This document shows, piece after piece, positions 8,670 to 19,045 of a DNA stretch of 54,748 nucleotides. The DNA comes from Endotrypanum monterogeii (lineage: Eukaryota; Euglenozoa; Kinetoplastea; Trypanosomatida; Trypanosomatidae), in NCBI GenBank assembly GCA_000333855.2, contig CM007331.1:168556-223303 (forward strand), in the 5' to 3' direction. The position numbers and the translations under genes are program-made. The notes beneath the pieces are model-generated. The model did not search any database, was not told the DNA's origin, and worked only from the letters and a program-made list of their open reading frames with translations. Position 1 is the stretch's first letter, and each line of letters starts with the position of its first letter.

Positions 8670-9783
8670 CTCACCCACCCATCCCACGTATGTCAGGGGA
8701 GGGGTGGCCGTAGTCAGAGGTGGTGGACTACATGTAGCACAAAAAGAAGCTCCCAGTGCTGCTATGCTCTTGTGCCCCCCCCCCTCCTCTCCCCCCCCAA
8801 AAAGTGGACTTTTCACTTACCTACGTCAACCAGCGGAGAGAGGAGAACGTTGAAAAGATATTTTTGAGTTTTTTTTTTCCCTCCTTCTAGAACTGCTTAG
8901 CTGATTTGTAGCGGCTGCAATCTGGCCTTTGTTATGCTAGCTTCACAAGCCCCCTTATCTCTTCTCCCCTTTTTGTTTTGTTTTCGGTAGAGATACGGCC
9001 ATTGCGAGACAAGTGCTGCGAATGAAAAAAAGAAAAAAGCGAAGAATAAGGAAAGACGCAGATGAGGTAAAGGAACTTCATCTAGTCGAGAATATTGTCT
9101 CCTTTCTTCAGGTCGTGTGGGTGTGTATTGGAGACTGCACGGGGACGGATGCTGCAAAAGCGCTCATTTTCTTATTGAATGTGCTTTCCTCCTCGACCAG
9201 GAGTGACTGGCAATGTAGAGATGCTGCTCCTGAGCAGCAACAGCCGCGAACACATGCGCACAGATGTGGAATGCATCATAAAATTTCCTCACAATTCTCT
9301 TCACATGCTTTCTTTGGCCGTGTGTATTTGGTGCTATCGAAGCTGCATGTATTTCCCTCATCCACACACATGTCTTTTCATTTTGTCGCAGATGACTGAG
9401 TGCCACACCATTTTTGCATTCTCTAGCAGTTAGACACAGCTACAGCCTCATACACACACACACACACACACACACATACACACATACCAAGTACCACTAC
9501 AGCTCACACATGGACCTTCTCCCCCTTACCGCACTTACAAAAATAAAGTCATAATATTTGAGGAGCTCTACATCTCTCACTTCACGGGTGTTTCGCTTCC
9601 CCTACTTCTTTTTTTCCCTACTCTTATCTACTTGCCTTTACCTTCACTCTGAGCCTTGTCTGGTGCTTCTAAAACTTGGTGTTCTTTCCCTTTCGTTGCA
9701 CAAAGATGTTTTATTATCTGTAGCATCTGCTGGCACTGTTTATGTCATCTTCACAGTTGTCCTCCTTCCTCTGCACTATATAC

Positions 9784-9815
<32 letters not shown>

Positions 9816-12800
9816 ATATACATATATACTAGTACTTGCTATACTGGTAAAAGTCTCTGCTAACTCCTCATTTTCGCTTTCCTTCCTCTCCCATTTTTAA
9901 TCGACTTTTTTTTTTTTCGCGCTTGTTCTTCTTCACCGTCCTACCTACCTTCCCTCCCCTACCTCAATCTATCCTTTATTTTTTACACGACGCGGCTTTA
10001 ATATCCATAGAAGCGTTAATTTCTTGAGACTCCCCTTTTTTTTTTCCGGTACTCTTCGCTGTTGGGAGGGTGCGCCTCGTCGCCGATGGCGGGTGTGTGT
10101 CTTTTTTTTTCTAGTTTTCCCGTCATCCAGGTACTCTCCCTATTCTCACCAGGGGGGATTTCTGCTTTTTTTTTTGTCTAGGGTGCGGAGGGAGGGAAAG
10201 CGGAAACATGTTTGAGTCATGGCGCGCTCATTCACAGAGATCCCAGGGACCTGCCGATACTCCAGTACATGCATGCACATGCTAATGTCTTTTTTTCTTT
10301 TCATGCATGTCCCAGGGCTTCGTCCCTGTCGCCGAAAGTGCTCCCCCCCTGGTGCTGAATTGCTGACGCTTGGCTGCAGGAGGATGTCTGGAAGAATTTG
10401 CTGGAGCTGCAATTATCGAGCTGCACATCTCTCCGCGGGGGTCATAACCTCATCTTCAAGTATCACCGTGAATATGAGCCCGACTCTTTTTCCAAGCACA
10501 CCCCGAGAGAAACTGGGCATGGTCAAGGTATGAACGGATAGTGTATCCTCTTCTATACCTGTATGCAGCCTTGATCCAGCCACACAGCGCGATTTTCGGA
10601 GTGGGGACACGAAAATGTTTTCCCCCCTGCATTCTGGGGAGTGCTGCCTGCGGCGACAATATACTGCAGCTTTTGATTGTGTATTTGCAAACCAGCACCA
10701 GGAGGCTTTTGCTGCCGTCAAATTGCGTTCATAGCCTTCTGCTGCCGCCCACGAGGAGCGTGGTCTACACGCAGGTGGCATCCATGCAAACATTTCCCAT
10801 GGCGCGGATGATCTGAAGCACTCGACAATGCCGGCAGAGGGGCTTGCGGTAGCACGGGAAGCCAAAAAAAAAAATACTTCTCTCTCCACAACAGTTTTGC
10901 TCGAACGGGCTTGTGATTTGGTAGCTGAGAGTGGGAGGGAGAGGGGAAAAAGAGGCAGAAAACACGCTTCGATGCTCATCAGGTCGACCGCACACGTTTG
11001 GTCATGTGAAAAAAAGAAAAAACACGCAAACTCCGAGTCATTGGTGCACACGTTCCTGAGAGCACATCTCTTACAATCTACGGTGGGTAACACCGCTGCT
11101 TTTTTGCATCCGGTAGCCCCCAAACCGCACCCGAAGCCGAAGGGGCACCACTGCCACCACCCACAGACAGATTTGTTATTCCCCGGGGAGGTGCGTGCCA
11201 TCCTGTGGTGACTCTCTCTTCCCCAAGAAAAGAAAACACTTGCAAGGGGTGATGGGCGCAGGTCGCCAGGAAGCAACATAGCGTTGGCATGCGGCAAGCC
11301 AACAACGGAAGAAAAAAGTGCACCTTTCCAACTCTGACGAGGATGGAAATGACGACGGGCTGAGGTAATGCGATACATTTCAATCGGTGGCTCAGGGTAG
11401 ATCCTGGACCCGCACCACTAAGTTATGACCCCCCCTTCCCCCTTCCTCTCATCCCCATCGCCGAAGAAACCCCATGACCAAAATTCCATCGATGAGAAGC
11501 GAACACTACGTTGCCCTTCAGAGGTTCTTGCAGACCAGGGACCCTGCAGCAACCTCCATTCCTCAGGGTCCCCTTCACCACCACCACACAGACTGCATTG
11601 GAGACCCCTGCCCCCCCCCCCTATGCACGGTATACAGCTGGGGCGAGTGGCGTAGTCCCTGTGACATCTCATTACCCTAGACACACCTGCTCAATGCCAC
11701 GCTTCATTGACGGCATGTGCTTGACAGTGCCTCTAAAGCAGCTGGGGCACGGAGGAGGTGGTTCAACAAAAGCGAACACATCACCCCTCGTGGGAGGGAG
11801 AAACCAATGTGATTCTGTTCCCCCCCCCCCCCAAATAAAAAAAAAAACACATGTACACCTCCCATCCGGTTTCGCGCAGGGTGGGCATTTCTCTCATGCT
11901 CCGGTGTGTTGGGCCTTTTGTTCCTCTCGATGCACTGCACCAAAGATGTCCTGCCGGCGGTGGACGTCCGCTGGAAAGAAGAATTATGACCCTGCTGTTT
12001 TCCATACGCTATCAATATGGAACAAGTGGTATCGGTGTCGCGCAGCTGGCCAACAGCATCTGCCCCGGAATCTGCTGCCTAGTCTTCAATTGTTTTATTT
12101 TGAAGGGATACAGCCGACGCACCCGATGTGTTCTTTTCTTTCACCCACATGCCAACGCGCGACCACACCTTCCTGGAAAGGGCTACAGCCCCAACGCGCG
12201 TGCTTCTTCTTAATTTCCGGTGCGTCTTGTGCCGTGAGGCCTTTTTTTTTTTTTGAGGGGGGCTCATATGCGATGGACTAAGTTTTCTTCTTGAGCTGCA
12301 GACATTTCTATTGTTGTTGTTGCCTCTTTTATGTTCGTGATTCGCTCGACTGCCTTTTGCAGGTGCGTAATCTACTGAGTAGATTTCTTTCTCAGCCCCG
12401 CAGCAACACACATGTACACATACACGTTTTTCAATAGAACTTCTCCCCTTCATTGTCCACGGAGATGAAAGGGTGGGGCTGCTAGTGACAACAACGACTA
12501 AGCTCAACAAACGTGCCACAGAGCGGCAGGATCTTTTCTTGCCGGGTTTCTTCGGTCTGCAGGGCTTCACTTCTCTCGTTCAGGGTGGCGCTGAGTTCCA
12601 GTACCTAGACTCCGTCTACCGTCCATGGCGTATGCTTCAACCACCGAATCGGGGCTTTACCTGTTTGAGCGAGTGGCAGTGAATAAAAGAGATGCATTGT
12701 TTTGGTGCAGCTTTTCTTCAGCAAAGAGGCCCTTCCCCTCCCCTCCCCTCCTCAGGGCTGTCATTGACCTGGAGGAGTGGCTGGTGAGGGTAGTGCTGTT

Positions 12801-13782
12801 GCTCTTATTTCGGTCGTATCGGTGTCGAGTAGCATCGTGCGATTTGACAACGCACTCTTGCTAAGCGAATTGTAGTGGCTCGGGAATCTGGCGTTGTCTT
12901 GAGCGATAAATAGAAACGACAGGGATGCTGCTTCTTTACGCCAGAAGAAGGTACACTTTAAGTCTTGTTGTTTGCAACGATGTCGCTCTGATCCCCTGCA
13001 CGCACCCTTTTTCTTCGCAGCCAAACGGGCACATGCAAGGCTGTATCAGCCGCCGCCCCCCCCCCTGAACAGGTATTTGCTTTGTTTAGGTCTCAAAGTG
13101 GCATCTACGCGTTGTTTCGTTGATACGTTTCAGCCGCCGTACATGAAGAAACGTACTTAGACTGTTGTCATCGGAGGATGGTGCTTGGGTGCTGCATCAG
13201 CAATAGTAGAAAAGTAGGGGTGGGGGATGGAGGCTTGTTCTCTAGTTGTGCAACAAAGAGATGGCTCAAAACCCCTCGTATAGGCCAATCACGACATTGC
13301 TATCACATAATCTGTTGGCCAAAATCATCGTGGTGGTGCATAACACAAGTCCATGTCCTCCTCCATTCAGGGGGTAAGCTAATGAAAAGTATATGTAAGT
13401 GCGCACCGTCATGTTTGTGCCACCACTCCCTCTATCATCCAAATACCTTTTCGGTATACTTGGGTGATAAGCAGCAAGCAATAACTACATCTTGGAAGTA
13501 GGGGTGTTCCAGCTCCTTTATTTTCTTGGTTTACGATCTTTTGCTTCCTGGCGCAGAACACTTCTCCTAGTATTGTTACGTGGCTACCTTGCCGCGTTCC
13601 ACCACCACCACCGTTACTCCCTTTGATTTCCTTTGCTTTATATTCCTGCGCTCCTGTGTGTCTGTGTGTGTGTGTGTGTGTGAGGAGAAAGAATGCACAT
13701 ACGTACACAGAACAAAAAAACCCACAAACACTCATCATTCAATTTGTTTTTGGTGTCTCCCCCTCCCACCTTCTCATCCTTC

Positions 13783-13815
13783 TCTCCTCTCCTCTCCTCT
13801 CCTCTCCTCTCCTCT
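13783..13815 (+). repeat. (CTCCT)n pyrimidine microsatellite
   Basis: A perfect five-base pyrimidine repeat runs about six units on the coding strand, upstream of the kinase gene. Pyrimidine tracts of this kind can act in splice-acceptor choice. Confidence 0.85.
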
Positions 13816-13949
13816 GCTTGCTTTTGCAACCGAACAAACGCACGCCTTCTCTATGCTATATCGACCAAAGAAATTCCATCCCCAAAAGTGTATCTCTACC
13901 ACTAATTTCCCATTTTTGTTTTTGTATGTCGGTATCGGTGTGGGTGTAT

Positions 13950-13991
13950 ATTTTTTCCTTTTCCCCCTTTCGGGATTCCATCGCATCTGAG
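13950..13991 (+). promoter_or_regulatory. Putative trans-splice acceptor of kinase gene
   Basis: A T/C tract around 13950-13971 is followed by its first AG at 13990-13991, only two bases before the ATG at 13994. If used, the mRNA leader would be almost only the spliced leader. A second in-frame ATG follows at 14003. Confidence 0.4.
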
Positions 13992-13993
13992 AA

Positions 13994-15808
13994 ATGAGGG
14001 GGATGCGTGCAGTGAAGGAAACTCCTATACACACGGGGGAGAAAAAGGGATATGAAGGCCCCTCGAAGCCGCCAAGCAACGTGCCGTGGGAAGTGGTGGA
14101 TGCTTCCGCTGCTCCACCACTGGAGGTACCCCAGCGAATGGTGGCCAACATGGAACCTTCTCTTTACGCAGTCTTCGAGGAGTGTCGGCGCAATAGTCTC
14201 ATTACCGCTTGCTATCTGTCTAGTGTTCTCGATATCGCCATGCGTAGGTTGGAGGAATCGGCGGAGGTCGTCCTTCTGGAGAGAGACGAAGGCGACAGCT
14301 GTCATGACTGCGGCCACAACTGCACGAACTGCAGAAGGGCAGAGGGGACTCTCGGGCGATCTGTGGCGGATGCCGTGATGGGTACCGATGAGGCTGAGGA
14401 CTCTCCCTTCATCCACTTTTTAGGCGACAACCCAAACACATCGATTTTTTCCATGCTGCACGTTGACCCGGACGGTAGCTCCAGCGCAAGTGGTTTAGGT
14501 CATGACTCTGAGAGCACAGCGAGGCGGCGGAGCAGGCGGGACACGGGACTGAGAAGTATTTCTACCGCGGCTATAAACGGGGAACGTGACTCGTCTCTTT
14601 TTCCGAACCCCAATGGTCACTGGGAATGCGGCATCTTTCGCGGGAAGCGGGTGTACATCGAGGCAGGCAGCTCGTGCATTGGTCGCGGTGCTACCGCAAA
14701 AGTTTATGAGGGGCATATGGTGGTCGGGGACGTGATCGACGGCAAGGAGGTGTGCCTCGTCAAGGTCCCGGTAGCCATCAAGGAGATCGTTTTTAATGCA
14801 AAAGAGAGGATAGTGCGCGAGTTGTATAAGCTGGCGGTAAGCATTCGCTTGCATATGGTTCACCCTGGAATAGTGCATAGCTATTACGCAGGCATCTACT
14901 TGCCACACATAGCTGCCATCTGCGAGGCAGAGAGGGCAATGCTACACGGACACCTGGTGTTGGCACGCAGTGTCACAGGGAGTGTTGCGGATGTGCTAAA
15001 GCGTGCCGGCTCATTTGCTGAGGTGGAGATCAGGCGCTGTATGGGTGAGATTTTGTCGGCGCTCCAGTGTATTCACGAGGACCACCGCTGCGTCCACAAT
15101 GACGTGAAGCCCCATAACATTCTAATTTTTGATGATCCTAGCATGTACTACGCGGATGTGAAGTATCAAATTACGGACCTGACAGGCATTGCGCCGGCGA
15201 GGCCCTTCGAAGATATTCTGCAGGATCTTGGTAACACGACACGGTCGGATAACGTTTTTGTAGCAGGCGGAGGCACGGCCGTCTACATGTCCCCGGAAAG
15301 TTGTCTTGGCTTGGGAACGGTGACAAGCAATGACGTATGGTCCCTGGGCATCACTGCATTCCACATGGCGACGGGAACGCTTCCTTGGAAACCAATGGAG
15401 CGGCAGTATCCGAGCATGATCCTGAACGGGTACCGCCAAAAGTTTAGCTTGAGGGGTCTACTCGAGTGTGGTGTAGGCGAGGTGCGCAAGGCTTCCGTCA
15501 GGTGTTCCATGCAGGGCGCTTCCATGCACGCTCCTGAGGGCGGTAATACATTGCCAGACACATCTGTATGGGATACCTCTGTTGGCTCAGACGCCATGGG
15601 TAGTTCTACGTGCACGACCCGAGCGTTCCGCGAGGAGTACAAGGAGTTTGGGCCAATCCTTGATGCGCTGGATGATGTCGACGTCTCAGCTGAGTTTCGT
15701 AGCTTTTTAGCCCAGTGTCTGATCGAGAACCCAATAGAGCGTCCGACATGCCGCCAACTGAGAAGCCATCCATTTCTGAAGGACACGAATGTGGCGGCGC
15801 ACCATTGA
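13994..15808 (+). CDS. Atypical serine/threonine protein kinase (STE/MAPKKK-like)
   Basis: The protein has 604 residues with the kinase domain at about 222-598. Visible motifs are: the glycine loop IGRGATAKVYEG near 229, VAIKE with the ATP-binding lysine K263, catalytic loop HNDVKPHN with D370 and K372, metal-binding TDLTG with D395 in place of DFG, SPE instead of APE near 432, and subdomain IX DVWSLGITAF. The fold and DVWSLG context suggest the STE11/MAPKKK group. The HRD arginine is replaced by asparagine, so activation-loop control by the usual RD mechanism is unlikely, but the catalytic residues remain and activity is plausible. An insert of about 65 residues near 485-550 splits the C-lobe. 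The N-terminal 220 residues are not a known domain, but contain a CX2CX3CX2C cluster (C103, C106, C110, C113) that could bind zinc. Confidence 0.9.
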   Translation: MRGMRAVKETPIHTGEKKGYEGPSKPPSNVPWEVVDASAAPPLEVPQRMVANMEPSLYAVFEECRRNSLITACYLSSVLDIAMRRLEESAEVVLLERDEGDSCHDCGHNCTNCRRAEGTLGRSVADAVMGTDEAEDSPFIHFLGDNPNTSIFSMLHVDPDGSSSASGLGHDSESTARRRSRRDTGLRSISTAAINGERDSSLFPNPNGHWECGIFRGKRVYIEAGSSCIGRGATAKVYEGHMVVGDVIDGKEVCLVKVPVAIKEIVFNAKERIVRELYKLAVSIRLHMVHPGIVHSYYAGIYLPHIAAICEAERAMLHGHLVLARSVTGSVADVLKRAGSFAEVEIRRCMGEILSALQCIHEDHRCVHNDVKPHNILIFDDPSMYYADVKYQITDLTGIAPARPFEDILQDLGNTTRSDNVFVAGGGTAVYMSPESCLGLGTVTSNDVWSLGITAFHMATGTLPWKPMERQYPSMILNGYRQKFSLRGLLECGVGEVRKASVRCSMQGASMHAPEGGNTLPDTSVWDTSVGSDAMGSSTCTTRAFREEYKEFGPILDALDDVDVSAEFRSFLAQCLIENPIERPTCRQLRSHPFLKDTNVAAHH

Positions 15809-18585
15809 CGACCCCGCATGGGTGTTGTGAACTCACACTGTTCGGCTATACATTTTGTTTCTTGTTAGTTTCCCTCTCTCCTTCTCTGTTACTGACTTAT
15901 TTTTGTATTGCATATATTCATTTTTTTTTTCTTCTCTCCCCTTCCTCTGCCGACTCCGCGTAGTCGGGCTAGCTCTGTCTTACAGTTGCCTCGTTCTCCA
16001 CGAGTGACACGACGTCCGCCGATTTGTCACTCTCTGGAATGGTTGTGCCCTTTTATGTGACGAAAATAGGACGAAATCATGGGAAAAGGGGTTGGTGTGT
16101 GTGTGTATGTGTGTGTGTGTGTTCGTGTGTGGGGAGGGGGGGGGGGAGAGAACAGCTGCCTCCCTTGTTTTCCTACTGCTGTGGGTGTGCCGCGGATGCG
16201 TGTTGGACTCCGTGAGGTGGCTCGTTCAGCCACCGTGCACCCCCGACCAGTTTCACTCTCGGGAGTGCAGGGCAGTTATTTGAGTTGATTTGCATCGGGA
16301 CCTAGTCAGGGGCGTAGCTCGTTCCTAGTCTTGTGTCACGTCGCCTGTGTTGATCTCCCTTTTCCCCCATTTTTCTTTTGAGGGATGGATAGGTCTATTC
16401 GAGACCACCGTTTTCGCTGTGGGTTTTCCTTCCTCTTCTCTCTCCCGTCCCAACACTACCACCCCCAACTCGAAAGAAGGTAAAAGCCCAGTATGCCAAA
16501 AGGATGCCGTTTCCACGCGAGTGGTGTATGACGCTCTGGGAGAGGTACTGAAGGAAGAGAAACGATGCAACCAAGGTCAGTGCACATCGTGTTGCTCCTC
16601 TTCACCCCCTTCACACACATACACATACACACACCATCACCACCACCACCACTATGTTGCTTTTTTTTTTTTGGTTTCCACTAGGTGTACGTTTGTGTGT
16701 ATAGATTCCTGATTTGCATCGATCTTGTTCACCCGTCTGCTTTTCAGCTCACGAGTAATCGCCCCCCCCCCCCCCCAACACCACACACACACACGTATTC
16801 TTGTCTCACATGAAAGTGTCCTTGTCGGTGCTCACTTCGCCCACATACATTTAGGGCTTTATCTGCAAAGGTCTGGCTCTACTGTGTGAAGGTGATTTCC
16901 AGCGTTTGCGTTGTTAGAGGGATTCGATTTTCATCATATATTTATACATACATACATACATATATATATATATATATTTGGGGGGAGAGAAAAAGTTGGA
17001 GGACACCGGAGAAACACTCTCCGTTTTTTTATTTATTTCGAATTTGTGCATTTTTTTCTTTTTCTCGTACATTCCACCTCTGTTTGTTAAATGTTTCTGT
17101 CTTACCCCGTTTGTGTGCAAGTAGAACAAGTTCTTTTCCCAGTGAGTTCAGCCGCGTGTGACTCGTCTTCAACCTTTTCTTCTTTATTTCCCTTCCACTG
17201 TCAGGATGAAGAGATCGAAGGGGATGGGAAAGGAGGACGGAGGGGGAGTGTGCTCATCCACACATGAATAGCTCCGCGAGGTAAACGAGGGGTAGGAGGG
17301 GGGACATGGGGGGAACAAGAAAAAGACGAATGCGTGCAGGGTGAAAATCAGGTGAGGTATAGCGCACACATATTCTCGTACCCATCTCTAAAATGAAACG
17401 TAACGGAACTTTTTTTTTTTATGTATCCCTCTCCTTCTTTATTTCTCCATATATATATATATATATATATTTATATATGGAGATTATCCTTGGGCACCGA
17501 TCAGCTCAGCTGCCGTCCTCGTTACTAACACCTCCTCAGTTTCTACACCAAAAAGGTGGCCGGATGCATACGGAAGAAACACTCATCTTGTAGGAATGCT
17601 CCACACATATGCACGCGCATACAGAGACGCGCAGTATTATAGAGGTGCCTTCGCGAACCCGCTGCCGAGCTCCTCAGCTGGAAAAAAAAACAGGAAATGA
17701 AGAATTTTGACTCTGTCGGATCAAAGTGGACGACTTCTGATGAGCGTCTTGTACGTTATGTGGGGGCTAATCCTTTCATAGTAGTTTTTTTTTTTGTCTT
17801 TCGTTTTATTCCCCTAAAGCGGATCTCCTACATGTTGAGTCGGGGTCCTTTCTGTTCTCTTGCAGGGCGGCGATCAAGCAGGAGTGGGGGTGCCTGACAC
17901 AAAGCCCGAGAGAAGGCGCAGAGGGTTTTCTTATCTGCTAATCTTTTGACCGCCAATGCTTCATGAATCTCTTTGCCGTGTCCTGAAGGGCAGGGGAACA
18001 CAAGGTCTTATCGCTTCGCCCCTCATGCTTACCTTTCACGGGGGAAAAAAGAGGAGGGACGGCAAGGCGACTGTGTGTGTGTGTGGGGGGGTGGAGGACG
18101 ATGCGAGGGCTCCTCATGATATTACCACTGGAGCAGCCCATCTGCCACTGTGCCACTGCAGTTTGCGGTTTCTACACGCACACCGTACACACAAAAGAAA
18201 ATACCCAGTAATTTTTACTCAAGTAATGCATGGGATTGTACCATGCCTACATGCAGAGAGGCTGTATCCTTTTGAATCCTTCTTGGCTCTCGATAATGCA
18301 GGGGACTATAAAAGGGGGGACACCCCTTTATAAAAAAGTGCTAGTCCAGCTTAATGGATAGTCCAGAGGATGGATAGCGTATATGTATATATTTGCTCTA
18401 AGTCACTTCGTCGAAGTGTTTCCCCTGTTGGTTGAACACTGATGCCCTTTTATATTTCACATTCGCTGAATCGTTTATGTTCTCCCCTCGCTCCCCCCCC
18501 GTGCCCTCGAACCGTCTCGATTAATGAGCTTCACTCGCTCTCATCACCTCAGAGTAGTAGTACTTCACACCCATTATATAAATAT

Positions 18586-18631
<46 letters not shown>

Positions 18632-19021
18632 GTATTGCTTGATTTCGGCTTCATCCCGTTTAAACACAATAGTGTCCTCTTTCCCTTCCTTTTTCTCTCC
18701 CTTACGCTGCATTTGAAAGAAGAAGACAAGGCTTCCTCCCTTCCTTGCCCCCCCCCCCCCCATACGCACCCACACACACTCACACGTTTTGCGGAGCTTC
18801 TCTTCTCTGTTGCAATCCTCGCCTGCCTTGACGTACGCTGCTTCTCCCCTCCCTCCCCCCAGAGGTAAGGCGCCCTCCTTTTTTTTCCCCCCGTCTCACA
18901 GGACCATACGGCGCGACCCTCGCCCGTTGTAAACCTTTTTTGTCGTGTGTGTGTGTGTGTGTGTTTGAAGTGTTTCCTCCCTGTTTAATTGTCTTGTTTC
19001 TTGCTCCTTCTTCTTTCGTGA
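15809..19021. other. 3.2 kb intergenic spacer
   Basis: No supported gene was found. The stretch holds GT-rich repeat at 16094-16132, a C run near 16761-16776, (TACA)/(TA)n at 16942-16978, (TA)n at 17449-17478, a long TA/CATA tract at about 18574-18634, C-run plus CA at about 18750-18785, and (GT)n at 18945-18965. The sequence at 17940-18340 is less repetitive, but its 125-codon frame (17956-18333) shows no domain. Confidence 0.4.
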
Positions 19022-19045
19022 ATGCGCATATGTAATTCCCATCAG
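18966..19045 (+). promoter_or_regulatory. Putative trans-splice acceptor of polyamine transporter gene
   Basis: A T/C-rich tract at about 18971-19018 is followed by its first AG at 19044-19045. This AG lies directly before the second in-frame ATG (19046) and after the first (19022). Use of this site would remove the upstream ATG. Confidence 0.45.

Larger units (their letters stand above)
8670..13993. other. 5.3 kb stretch without a convincing gene
   Basis: Several open frames of 100-320 codons occur on both strands, but they translate homopolymers and microsatellites (runs of F, K or H/T), overlap one another, and show no domain. Visible content includes (CA)n at 9452-9476, TA/CATA repeats at about 9780-9828, an inverted repeat at 10267-10310, many C- and T-runs, (TG)n at 13663-13682 and a CTCCT-type tract at 13783-13815. 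Part must be the 3' UTR of the 132-residue protein gene and the leader of the kinase. The rest may hold degenerate retroposon or non-coding RNA sequence, but I cannot show either. Confidence 0.4.

Noticed and set aside
10413..11378. 321-codon open frame on the minus strand
   Set aside because: It reads A/T homopolymers as F/K runs, shows no domain, and runs opposite to every other protein gene. No splice-acceptor context on that strand.
11511..12281. 256-codon open frame on the plus strand
   Set aside because: Composition follows C-runs (P, T, H) and T-runs (F); no domain, and it overlaps several equally long frames.
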